Source: Sandaracinaceae bacterium
GTDB taxonomy: Bacteria > Myxococcota_A > Polyangia > Polyangiales > Houyiibacteriaceae
DNA length: 25,996 bases
Assembly: GCA_012514415.1 (NCBI GenBank)
Contig: JAAZAH010000256.1
Coordinates: forward strand, 1 to 25,996
Direction: 5' to 3'
Shown: positions 1-7,007 of the stretch, in pieces
How positions within the stretch are numbered: the stretch's first letter is position 1
How the letters are laid out: every line of letters starts with the position of its first letter
Position numbers and translations under genes: made by a program
The notes under the pieces: model-generated
Told to the model about the DNA's origin: nothing
What the model saw: only the letters and a program-made list of their open reading frames with translations
Databases searched by the model: none

Positions 1-171
1 CGTGTTTTCGGCGTTTGCCGCGTGGATCAAATGCAGGGCGATGGCGTGATGGTGATTCGACTCGAGACCGGGAGGCGCAAACAGCTGAAGGTCGACGCGC
101 TCGAATTCCTCCCTCCCGAGACCCGCGGCCGGCGGACGATCTATCCCGTGCGCCTCAAACCCGCGCGCTAA
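1..171 (+). CDS. C-terminal end of an unrecognised protein (5' partial)
   Basis: Frame 1 is open from the first base to a TAA at 169-171 and encodes the last 56 residues of a protein whose start lies outside the window. The tail is basic, with a GDGVMVIRLETGRRKQL stretch that looks like beta-strands and a final PVRLKPAR. I do not recognise the family. A beta-rich C-terminal module, such as the small tail domains of helicases or topoisomerases, is possible but unsupported. A good terminator at 251-287 lies downstream in the right orientation, which supports this being a real gene end. The frame continues without a stop to the edge. Confidence 0.55.
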   Translation, partial: RVFGVCRVDQMQGDGVMVIRLETGRRKQLKVDALEFLPPETRGRRTIYPVRLKPAR

Positions 172-180
172 GCTGGCGGG

Positions 181-218
181 ATCGAACGCCTCGGCCGGCA
201 TCGAACGCCTCGGCCGGC
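181..218. repeat. Perfect 19-bp tandem duplication
   Basis: Two adjacent identical copies (181-199 and 200-218) of atcgaacgcctcggccggc lie between the end of the partial gene and the terminator. They look like a simple replication-slippage duplication, and no function is implied. Confidence 0.8.
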
Positions 219-250
219 GGCCGAAGCGCAGCCCCTCGGCCTTACGCCAA

Positions 251-290
251 AAAAAAGCCCCGGGCGGCGCGCGCTCGGGGCTTTTTTGTT
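251..290. terminator. Bidirectional rho-independent terminator
   Basis: A-tract plus GCCCCG (251-262) pairs with CGGGGC plus T-tract (276-287), giving a 12-bp stem around a 13-nt GC-rich loop. Both strands end in a T run, so it can stop the left gene on + and pntB on -. It sits exactly between the two convergent genes. Confidence 0.9.
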
Positions 291-304
291 CTCCAGAAGG
301 CGGC

Positions 305-1741
305 TCAGCCGTTCTTCACCTCGTTGACGACCTCGGTGACGACCTTCTTGGCATCGCCGAAGATCATCATCGTCTTATCGAGATAGAAGAGTTCGTTGTC
401 GATGCCCGCGAAGCCGCTTCCGAGCGAGCGCTTGACGACCATGACCGTATGCGCCTTATCGACGTTGAGGATTGGCATCCCGTAGAGCGGCGAATCCTTC
501 TGGGTGCGCGCCGCGGGGTTGCACACATCGTTGGCGCCGAGGACGATCGCCACGTCGGCTTCGGGGAAGACCGGGTTGATCTCATCGAGTTCGACGAGCG
601 CCTCGTAGGGGATGTCCGCCTCGGCAAGGAGGACGTTCATATGTCCGGGCATCCGGCCGGCGACCGGGTGGATTGCGAACTGGACCTTGACCTTGCGAGA
701 GACGAGCTCTTCGTAGAGCTCCTTGACCGTATGCTGCGCCTGCGCGACCGCCATGCCGTAGCCGGGGACGATGATCACATGTTTGGCCGTATCGAGGATC
801 GCCGCCGCATCGCTCGGCGTATAGCTCGCGACCGTCCGTTGCTCGCCCGTGCCCGCCGTCGCGGCGGCCGTCTGCCCCACGCCTCCAAACAAAACGTTGA
901 GGAAGGATCGGTTCATCGCCTTACACATGATGATGGCGAGGATAAGACCCGAAGAGCCATCGAGGGCGCCTGCGATGATGAGGAGCTTATTGTTGAGCAC
1001 GAAGCCCATCGCCGATGCCGAAAGACCCGCATAAGCGTTGAGGATCGCGATGACCGTCGGCATGTCCGCGCCGCCGATCGGCATGACGAGCATCACGCCG
1101 ACAAGAAGCGAGGAGATGATGAGCGCGTAGAGGAAGGGACCCACCTCGGGCTGAATGCCGAGCATCACGGCCGAGCCGATGGCGACGAGGAAGGTGGTCA
1201 GCGTGACGAAATTGCGCCCCGGATAGAGCACCGGCGAGGAGGAGATCAGCTCTTGGAGCTTCGCAAAGGCGACCATACTTCCCGTGAACGTGAGGAAGCC
1301 GAGAAGGATCTCCGCCCCAAGCACGACCATGATGAAGGTATGGATCTCTTGTCCTGCGTTGATGAACTCGAGGAGCTTGGCGATACCGACCATACCGACG
1401 GCGAGACCACCGAAGGCATGTGAGAGCGCCGTCCGCTGAGGCACGGCCGTCATCGGCATGAAGACGGCCATCGGGATACCGATCGCGCCACCGAGCGCGA
1501 TGGCGCCGAAGATCCACATATAGGCTTCGGCCTCGATGTGCGTGGCGATCATCGTGCCCACGACGGCGAGGATCATCGCGGCCGTTCCGGCGTAGTTTCC
1601 TCGGCGCGACGTCTTCACCTTGCTCATCCATTTGAGCGACATGATGAAGAGGAATGCCGAGAGGATGTACGTATAATCCGCAACAACTTGCGTCGTCTCG
1701 GTTTCAGCGGCGGTCTCTGCTGCAATCGCTAAAAGATTCAT
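305..1741 (-). CDS. pntB: NAD(P) transhydrogenase subunit beta
   Basis: This is the beta subunit of the proton-translocating nicotinamide nucleotide transhydrogenase, which uses the proton motive force to drive hydride transfer from NADH to NADP+. The first roughly 270 residues are a series of hydrophobic membrane segments. The last roughly 170 are the NADP(H)-binding domain III, with the GYGMAVAQAQ nucleotide loop, the HPVAGRMPGHMNVLLAEA stretch, GANDVCNPAA and the VDKAHTVMVVKRSLG segment, all hallmarks of PntB. The length (478 residues) is normal for the family. It follows the small subunit gene with a 10-bp gap, so the two are co-transcribed. It ends before a strong terminator. The gene for the NAD-binding subunit is not adjacent. 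Confidence 0.97.
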   Translation of the reverse strand: MNLLAIAAETAAETETTQVVADYTYILSAFLFIMSLKWMSKVKTSRRGNYAGTAAMILAVVGTMIATHIEAEAYMWIFGAIALGGAIGIPMAVFMPMTAVPQRTALSHAFGGLAVGMVGIAKLLEFINAGQEIHTFIMVVLGAEILLGFLTFTGSMVAFAKLQELISSSPVLYPGRNFVTLTTFLVAIGSAVMLGIQPEVGPFLYALIISSLLVGVMLVMPIGGADMPTVIAILNAYAGLSASAMGFVLNNKLLIIAGALDGSSGLILAIIMCKAMNRSFLNVLFGGVGQTAAATAGTGEQRTVASYTPSDAAAILDTAKHVIIVPGYGMAVAQAQHTVKELYEELVSRKVKVQFAIHPVAGRMPGHMNVLLAEADIPYEALVELDEINPVFPEADVAIVLGANDVCNPAARTQKDSPLYGMPILNVDKAHTVMVVKRSLGSGFAGIDNELFYLDKTMMIFGDAKKVVTEVVNEVKNG

Positions 1742-1751
1742 GGTGCTCTCC

Positions 1752-2045
1752 TCACTCGCTTCCGCCGCGGAACATCTTGAGGATTCGATCCGTGATCATG
1801 AATCCGCCGATGGCGTTGATGGAGGAGCAGGCGATGGCCGCCGCTCCGAGGTAGAGCGTGGCGTCGGTCTGCATTCGCCCTGTGACCATCAGCGCACCGA
1901 CGATGGCGATCGAGGAGATCGCGTTGGTGAGTGACATCAGCGGAGTGTGGAGGAGCCGAGAGACGCCCTTGATCAGCTCGAGCCCGACAAAGCTTGCGAG
2001 CATGAAGATGAAGAGGTTCTCGACGATATGTTCGGATGCTTCCAT
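1752..2045 (-). CDS. pntAB: NAD(P) transhydrogenase small membrane subunit (alpha-2)
   Basis: This 97-residue, very hydrophobic protein has the typical start of the transmembrane part of the alpha subunit (FIFMLASFVGLELIKGVSRLLHTPLMSLTNAISS), followed by further membrane segments ending in FMITDRILKMFR. In organisms with a three-subunit enzyme, such as Rhodospirillum rubrum, this is the separate domain II polypeptide. An ATG at 2045 with a GAGG-like ribosome site upstream fits. It is the promoter-proximal gene of a two-gene unit with pntB. The NAD-binding PntAA polypeptide would normally be encoded immediately upstream, but only about 250 bp of noncoding DNA is there. Confidence 0.93.
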   Translation of the reverse strand: MEASEHIVENLFIFMLASFVGLELIKGVSRLLHTPLMSLTNAISSIAIVGALMVTGRMQTDATLYLGAAAIACSSINAIGGFMITDRILKMFRGGSE

Positions 2046-2111
2046 GAGGACCTCGCCCCGAATATCCGGTCGCTTCGATGAAGATGGCCGAATCGATGAG
2101 TGACGTTGGTT

Positions 2112-2117
2112 GTTATA
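2112..2117 (-). promoter_or_regulatory. Possible -10 element for the pntAB-pntB unit
   Basis: On the - strand a TATAAC hexamer lies about 67 bp upstream of the pntAB start. I found no good -35 at the usual distance, so this is only a candidate. Confidence 0.25.
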
Positions 2118-2235
2118 CGGAGCGCGAGGAGCGTGCTCCGAGCTTTGCCGGTCACGGGGAGATCACCCTCCGCTCCGACCGCGAAGGTATGCATGCGATC
2201 GGAAGGATTCGCAACCGCTAAGCGCAAACTTCGCT

Positions 2236-2274
2236 CACGGATTTTGCAAATTAACTCCGTGTAACTTTTTTTTT
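2236..2274 (+). terminator. Terminator-like hairpin with a nine-T run, pointing right
   Basis: CACGGA (2236-2241) pairs with TCCGTG (2256-2261) around a 14-nt loop, followed by TAAC and nine T (2266-2274). A smaller AGCG/CGCT pair lies just before it at 2221-2235. The T run is on the + strand, yet no + strand gene precedes it. It sits 22 bp beyond the end of the - strand ABC permease gene, for which it lacks a T tract. It could end an unannotated + strand transcript or be fortuitous. Confidence 0.35.
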
Positions 2275-2295
2275 ACAGGTTCGGGCCTTTTCGCA

Positions 2296-3297
2296 TTAGC
2301 TTTCGAGGCGAATGCGCGGGTCGAGGAGGGCCACGCCGATGTCTGCGAGGAGGTTGCCGATCTGCACCATCACCGCAAAAAGAAGTGTGACGGCGAGGAC
2401 AGTGGGTGAATCGAGCGAATGAATCGCCTCGATCGTGAGCGCGCCCAGTCCCGGCCAAGCAAAGATCTTTTCGGTGATGATGGCGCCTGAAACAAGGCCG
2501 GGGAGGCTAAGGCCAATCATCGTCGCGGCGGGAAGGAGGGCGTTCCGGACGCCATGCCGAAAGACCACTTGATGCTCGGGGAGCCCCTTCGCGCGCGCGG
2601 TCCGAATGTAGTCTTGGCGCATGGCTTCGATGACTTCTCCTCGCATCACGCGCGCGTAGGTCGCCGTCCCCGCGATACCGAGCACGAGCGCAGGCATGAT
2701 TCCGTGTTTAATGTGCTCGAGCGGTGTCGCGCCATAGCCGCCGACGGGGAACCATCCAAGGAGATAGCAAAAGACGAGGAGGGCGAGCGGCCCCGTCACA
2801 TAGGTCGGCAGACTCACCCCGAGATAGGTCCCGAACATCACGAGATGATCCTCGGTCTTTCCGCGCCTGAGCGCCGCGAGGATGCCCGCGCCGATGCCAA
2901 AAAAGAGCTCCACGATGAGCGCCATCACACCGAGCAAGACCGTCCGAGGGAGGCGCCACGCGATCACATCGGCGACGGGCTCGTGATGAAGGTAGCTCTC
3001 CCCAAAATCGCCTTGGAGCACGCCACAATAGCCGCGCTTTTCGGGATCGGGGTGGTAGGCGTTCGCATCCTTACGGATGCACGGGATCACGCCGAGATAC
3101 GAAAGGAGCTGCTTCGCGACAGGCTCGTTCAGGCCTTTTCGCTCTTTGAACTCGAGGATCTGCTCGGGTGATGCGTTCGGACCGAGGGTCGTCACGGCCG
3201 GATCGCCGAAGTAGTTGAGAAGGACGAAGACCGTGGTGAAGACGATTGCGACAACGAGGAAACCAAAGGCTGTTCGTCTCAAAAGATACCGCGTCAT
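2296..3297 (-). CDS. ABC transporter permease, DppB/OppB-like
   Basis: This is an inner-membrane permease of the peptide/nickel/opine ABC importer family. It shows the N-terminal TM1 anchor (MTRYLLRRTAFGFLVVAIVF), a long periplasmic loop after TM1, the QGDFGESY element typical of DppB-type proteins, and the cytoplasmic EAA loop (EAMRQDYIRTARAKGLPEHQ ... HGVRNALLP) that docks on the ATPase. It ends in the family-type LLDPRIRLES tail. The length of 333 residues is normal. Its ATG overlaps the stop of the solute-binding-protein gene by 4 bases, so translation is coupled. It is the last gene of a three-gene unit. The substrate cannot be told from sequence. Confidence 0.94.
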   Translation of the reverse strand: MTRYLLRRTAFGFLVVAIVFTTVFVLLNYFGDPAVTTLGPNASPEQILEFKERKGLNEPVAKQLLSYLGVIPCIRKDANAYHPDPEKRGYCGVLQGDFGESYLHHEPVADVIAWRLPRTVLLGVMALIVELFFGIGAGILAALRRGKTEDHLVMFGTYLGVSLPTYVTGPLALLVFCYLLGWFPVGGYGATPLEHIKHGIMPALVLGIAGTATYARVMRGEVIEAMRQDYIRTARAKGLPEHQVVFRHGVRNALLPAATMIGLSLPGLVSGAIITEKIFAWPGLGALTIEAIHSLDSPTVLAVTLLFAVMVQIGNLLADIGVALLDPRIRLES

Positions 3298-5063
3298 CGC
3301 GCATCCCCTCCGTCCACGCCGTCCGTTCGCACCTCGTCTCGGGAGTGCACGTCGAAGTCTTTCTCACTCGCCGCTCGTCGCGGCAGATCGAGCCAGACGC
3401 CCCGATACTCATTCGCCCAGACCGGATGATGGCGATAGCCCTTCACATAAGGCTGAACGACGACGAAATCGACGGCGTTATAAAGAAAGGCCCAAGGCGC
3501 ATCGCGCGCGACGATTTCATTGGCCGCACGATAGAGCGAGGCGCGCTTTTCGGGATCGATCTCGCCGCGCGCCCGATCGAGGAGATCGTCGAGCTCGGCA
3601 TTCCGGTAAAAAGAGCGGTTTTCCGAATGGACAGGATGGATGGATTTGCTGCTAAAGAGCACATCGAGGAAGTTCGAGGGATCGGGGAAATCCATCATCC
3701 AACCCGAGACAAACATTGGGACGGTCTTTTCTTTGGCTGTCTCGACGAGATAGGCCGAAAAAGCCACTTGCTTTAGCCGGATGGGGATGCCGACCTCGGC
3801 GAGATCGCTCTGCCAAAGCTGTGCGAGGTTGCGTGAGCCTTCGCCCTCACCGATCCACACCTCGATCGGTTCGGGGAGCCCATTCGGGTAGCCGGCGATC
3901 CGGAGCTCCTCGCGCGCCCTCTCGGGATCGTATCTCTGCGCGGTGGGAAGCTCCGGATCGTACCCCTTAAGCTGAGGCGGGATGGGCTGCCCTGTGGGGC
4001 GCACGAGCCCGAGCATGAAGTCGGAGATGGCTTGTCGATCGATCGCGGCCGCGATCGCCCGCCGCACGTGGACGTTATCGAGCGGCGGGATCTCGCAATT
4101 CATCGCGAGCCCAAAGAGCGTGACCGAGGGCTCAAGAAAGAGGTAGGGCTTCCAAGCGGGCGAGTTCTGAAAGAAGAGGAGGTGCACCTTGGGGGCGCCG
4201 CTGAGGATGTCGATATCACCGTTTCGAAAGCGTCGCGCGGCCGTGGTTCCATCGACGTTCTCCCACATCACCATGGTGTCGGGGTTTGGGCGGTTCTTCT
4301 CAAAATAATGCGCGTTCCGCTTGAAGGTGAGCTTGACCCCGCGCTCCCAATCGTCGAAGACGAACGGCCCGGTCCCGACGGGATTGCGCGCGAGGCCCGC
4401 CCGATCGCCGCGAAATCGTTCGATGTTCTTGGGTGAAACGGGATAGGCGAAGGGGAGGGCGATCGCGTTTAGGAAGGTGAGGTTTCGCTCTTCGAGATCG
4501 AAGCGGATGGTGAAGCGATCCTCGACGACGATGCCCTCGACGCGCTCGGCTTCGCCTTGATGGTAGGCCTCGGCGCCTTTGAGGACCTTGAAGAAGCCGT
4601 AGCCGGGCGAGCCCTTCGAGCGCGAGAGCATCTCATGAAAGGAGAAGGAGACGACCTCGGCGTCGAGATGCGTTCCATCGTGAAAATAGACGTCTTCTCG
4701 GAGGCGAAAGCGAAAGCTTCTTCCGTCGTCGAGGGGCTCGGGGAGCTCACGCGCGAGCGACGGGATGAGGTTCCCTTCGTCATCGTAATCGAGCAGCCCA
4801 TCGAAGACGAGACGGACGGCTTGAAAGCTCAGCGTGTCGTAAGCGATATGCGGATCGAGCGTGCGGACGGCCGATCCGACCGTCCATTCAAACGTCCCAC
4901 CTGCGCGCGGGGTCGGATCACCTGCGCCGACATAGCGTGGGAAGGCGGGCTCTGCCGGGATGCGTGAGATGAAGAACGCGCCGAGCGCAAAGAGCGCGAC
5001 CAAGATCAGCGCGCCGCCCCATCGTGAGCGTGCCTCCCCCACTCTACTCGCGGCTTTCCTCAT
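3294..5063 (-). CDS. Family 5 extracellular solute-binding protein of the ABC importer
   Basis: This periplasmic binding protein of the peptide/nickel family captures the ligand for the two permeases on either side. After a short basic N-terminus there is one hydrophobic segment (GGALILVALFALGAFFISRI), either a signal peptide or a membrane anchor, with no lipobox cysteine. The mature protein has family 5 landmarks: RTLDPHIAYDTLSFQAVRLV, the FDGLLDYDDEGNLIPSLARE start, FRLREDVYFHDGTHLDAEVV, NPVGTGPFVFDDWERG and VRRAIAAAIDR. I prefer ATG 5063 because it lies 13 bp after the permease stop. The longer frame (to 5144) would overlap that permease by 68 bases and adds a low-complexity Ser/Arg leader. 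With this start it is 589 residues. Confidence 0.93.
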   Translation of the reverse strand: MRKAASRVGEARSRWGGALILVALFALGAFFISRIPAEPAFPRYVGAGDPTPRAGGTFEWTVGSAVRTLDPHIAYDTLSFQAVRLVFDGLLDYDDEGNLIPSLARELPEPLDDGRSFRFRLREDVYFHDGTHLDAEVVSFSFHEMLSRSKGSPGYGFFKVLKGAEAYHQGEAERVEGIVVEDRFTIRFDLEERNLTFLNAIALPFAYPVSPKNIERFRGDRAGLARNPVGTGPFVFDDWERGVKLTFKRNAHYFEKNRPNPDTMVMWENVDGTTAARRFRNGDIDILSGAPKVHLLFFQNSPAWKPYLFLEPSVTLFGLAMNCEIPPLDNVHVRRAIAAAIDRQAISDFMLGLVRPTGQPIPPQLKGYDPELPTAQRYDPERAREELRIAGYPNGLPEPIEVWIGEGEGSRNLAQLWQSDLAEVGIPIRLKQVAFSAYLVETAKEKTVPMFVSGWMMDFPDPSNFLDVLFSSKSIHPVHSENRSFYRNAELDDLLDRARGEIDPEKRASLYRAANEIVARDAPWAFLYNAVDFVVVQPYVKGYRHHPVWANEYRGVWLDLPRRAASEKDFDVHSRDEVRTDGVDGGDAR

Positions 5064-5076
5064 GGCTGAGTTCCGC

Positions 5077-5928
5077 TCAGAGTCTCGCATCGAAGGCATC
5101 GCGGAGCCCCTCTCCGAGGAGGTTGAACCCAAAGACGGTCGCACTGATGAGAAGCGCGGGAAAGAGGGTGAGCGTCGGCTGCCACTCCATCAGGCTTTGG
5201 CTTTCGCTGAGCATCGAGCCCCAACTCGCCGCAGGAGGCGCGAGCCCAAAGCCGAGGAAGGAGAGGGCACTCTCCGCAAGGATCATGTTGGCGACCATCA
5301 ACGTGCCGATGGCAAGCGCGGGACCGACGATATTGGGCAGCACATGCCGTAGGAGGATTCGGAGCTCGCCATAGCCGAGCGCGCGCGCCGCTTCGACATA
5401 TTCGAGGCTTCGAGCTTGAAGCGTTTTGGCGCGTGTGATGCGGGCGAGACCCGTCCAGCTGAGCACGCCAAGGAGGACCGAGATAAAAAAGATTCCGGCG
5501 CCATCGAGCGATTTTTGGATGACGATCGCGATGAGCAAAAAGGGAAGCGAGAGGATGAGATCGACGAAGCGCATCGCGAGTCCGTCGACGAAGCCTCCTG
5601 CATAACCCGAGATGAGTCCGACGCTCACGCCGATCACCGTCGCGATGAAGGTTGCAAGGAGCGCGATGCTCAGCGAGAGGCGCGCGCCGTGTAGGAGGCG
5701 GCTTAAAAGATCGCGCCCAAGGGGATCGGCGCCGAGTGGGAAGCCTTCAACTTCGAAGGGACCGACAGGGAGTCCATCGACAAGGAGCTCTCCCCGAAAT
5801 TGTTGCGCTGGCGGGTGCGGCGCGAGGTAGGGGCCAAAAGCGCCAAGCGCGAGAACGAAGAGGACGAGGGCGGCACCGACCATCGCCCCGCGATGTCTCC
5901 ATAATTTTCGTAATGCGCGCGGATCCAT
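5077..5928 (-). CDS. ABC transporter permease, DppC/OppC-like
   Basis: This is the second permease of the importer (283 residues). It has the DppC-type order: a short basic N-terminus (DPRALRKLWRHRGAMVG), TM1, the periplasmic PLGADPLGRDLLSRLLHGAR element that marks this subfamily, the core TM segments, and the EAA loop (EYVEAARALGYGELRILLRH ... LPNIVGPALA). It ends with FNLLGEGLRDAFDARL. The ATG has a strong ribosome site (GGAGGG) a few bases upstream, so it is the first gene of the unit. The order permease C, binding protein, permease B is unusual, and no DppD/DppF-type ATPase genes lie in the window. Confidence 0.94.
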   Translation of the reverse strand: MDPRALRKLWRHRGAMVGAALVLFVLALGAFGPYLAPHPPAQQFRGELLVDGLPVGPFEVEGFPLGADPLGRDLLSRLLHGARLSLSIALLATFIATVIGVSVGLISGYAGGFVDGLAMRFVDLILSLPFLLIAIVIQKSLDGAGIFFISVLLGVLSWTGLARITRAKTLQARSLEYVEAARALGYGELRILLRHVLPNIVGPALAIGTLMVANMILAESALSFLGFGLAPPAASWGSMLSESQSLMEWQPTLTLFPALLISATVFGFNLLGEGLRDAFDARL

Positions 5929-6267
5929 CTGCCCTCCAAACGGCAGCCCTCTGGTTAGCGGCTCTATCTCGCGAAATCAATCCGCTCGTGGAAACAGCGA
6001 CTCATCGCGAGGGAGGATTCCGACCTGGGGCGGTCCATCACCCCCAAGTGTGGGGTAAGGGAAGCGCGGAAAGGCTGCGATCGATTCAAGATTTTGACGA
6101 TCGCCGCGATCTCAGGTTTGATTGCCATCTGGAGCCAAGAGCTCGAGGAAAGTTGCGCCATAGCTGCAATTTTCTAGGGTCGAAAGCGCTTGATACTCCA
6201 AAAAACGCAGGATATTCGAAGGTTTTAGGACGGAGTCGTCAGAAACGAAAATATCTGAAAGACGCTA
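5929..6267. other. Intergenic region between the divergent ABC operon and MerR-like gene
   Basis: This gap (386 bp to the MerR-like start, including the promoter listed separately) holds no convincing gene. The + strand frame that reads through it from 5652 is open but has no family-like sequence before 6315. Visible elements are a 7-bp inverted repeat (GCGATCG 6077-6083, CGATCGC 6098-6104) and an A/T-richer stretch from about 6190. A promoter for the leftward ABC operon must lie here, but I could not place it. Confidence 0.6.
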
Positions 6268-6297
6268 TTGACGAGATTCTATTCAAAAGAATATACT
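6268..6297 (+). promoter_or_regulatory. Sigma-70-type promoter of the MerR-like gene
   Basis: TTGACG (6268-6273), an 18-bp spacer and TATACT (6292-6297) form the best consensus-like promoter in the window. Expected transcription start is about 6303-6305, only about 10 bases before the ATG at 6315. The leader is therefore almost absent, and no Shine-Dalgarno is seen. Confidence 0.7.
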
Positions 6298-6301
6298 CTC
6301 G
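6272..6301. promoter_or_regulatory. Imperfect 30-bp palindrome covering the promoter (operator candidate)
   Basis: Left arm 6272-6284 and right arm 6289-6301 match in 11 of 13 positions around a central AAAA. The inner TATTC/GAATA and the outer CGAGA/TCTCG are perfect, with mismatches at 6277 and 6279. The dyad lies between -35 and -10, where MerR-family regulators bind. An autoregulatory site for the next gene is the natural reading, by inference. Confidence 0.55.
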
Positions 6302-6314
6302 CGAGTCTACTCAG

Positions 6315-6956
6315 ATGGTTCCTGTAACGCGAAATACTGCTCGTCCGGGCGCGCGGACGCTTGAAGGCCCCGGCCTTGCGCATTCCGCCGGCCTCTCCGA
6401 CGCCGAGATCGAGGCGCTCGAGGCCCAATTCCCCGAGGGCATGAGCGTTCAGGAGATCGTCTCCGCGCATCTTGAGCGCGGCATCCGACTGACCGAGGCG
6501 ACGTTCCGAAAATACGTGCAGCTCGGGCTCCTTCCGCAGAGCGTGCGCGTCGGACGAAAGGGAAAGCACCGCGGCTCACAGGGGCTTTATCCCGTGAGCG
6601 CGCTCCGTCAGCTCGAGGAGATCCGCCGCCTGATGGGGCGAGGCTTCACCATCGAGGAGATTCAGCGGGATTTTCTCTTTGTCCGGAGCGATCTCGAGGA
6701 GCTCCGGCGGAGCCTCGACCGCATCCACGAGGCCTTCGAAGCGGCGATTCGCGCGGCGAGCGAGGCGGACGGTGGCGCCGAAGAGGGTGTCGAAGAGCGA
6801 GCCGAAGACGCAGGAGCGATTTGCAGCCGAAAGAGAGCGGAGCTCTTCGAGGCGCTCAGCGAGGCGAGGAGCGAGGGCGAATCGCTCTTTCGTCGCTACG
6901 AGAAGCTCGAGAAGCAGCTCACCCTAAGGGCTCGGATGGCGAAGGCTGTGGTTTAG
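6315..6956 (+). CDS. MerR-like winged-helix transcriptional regulator
   Basis: This is a 213-residue DNA-binding protein. After an acidic N-terminal leader, residues about 45-125 form a MerR-type module: a helix pair around SVQEIVSAHLERGIRLTEATFRKY, the QLGLLPQSVRVGRKGKHRGS wing, and the YPVSALRQLEEIRRLMGRGF-TIEEI segment. The C-terminal part is rich in Glu/Arg/Ala and helical, probably a coiled coil for dimerisation (EELRRSLDRIHEAFEAAI and later SLFRRYEKLEKQL). No ligand-binding domain or metal-cysteine cluster is seen; there is one cysteine. The ATG at 6315 is chosen because the promoter puts the transcript start just before it. The same frame is open far upstream but is not gene-like there. 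The next gene starts 51 bp downstream, so the two likely form one unit. Confidence 0.85.
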   Translation: MVPVTRNTARPGARTLEGPGLAHSAGLSDAEIEALEAQFPEGMSVQEIVSAHLERGIRLTEATFRKYVQLGLLPQSVRVGRKGKHRGSQGLYPVSALRQLEEIRRLMGRGFTIEEIQRDFLFVRSDLEELRRSLDRIHEAFEAAIRAASEADGGAEEGVEERAEDAGAICSRKRAELFEALSEARSEGESLFRRYEKLEKQLTLRARMAKAVV

Positions 6957-7007
6957 CGGAGGCGCAGGGCGATGCGACTCCGTGATTTAGGAGCATTTGG
7001 AGGAAAT

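Noticed and set aside
449..1423. Open frame on + opposite pntB
   Set aside because: His/Asp/Arg-rich antisense composition; pntB on - is certain.
2046..2295. A possible pntAA fragment upstream of pntAB
   Set aside because: No frame there shows the NAD-binding or alanine-dehydrogenase-like motifs of the alpha-1 subunit.
6014..6060. Hairpin-like ACCCC/GGGGT near 6050 as a terminator or operator
   Set aside because: Only five base pairs with no T run and no matching gene end.
5652..6314. Upstream extension of the MerR-like frame to 5652
   Set aside because: Would run antisense through the ABC permease gene and across the promoter; sequence before 6315 is not protein-like.
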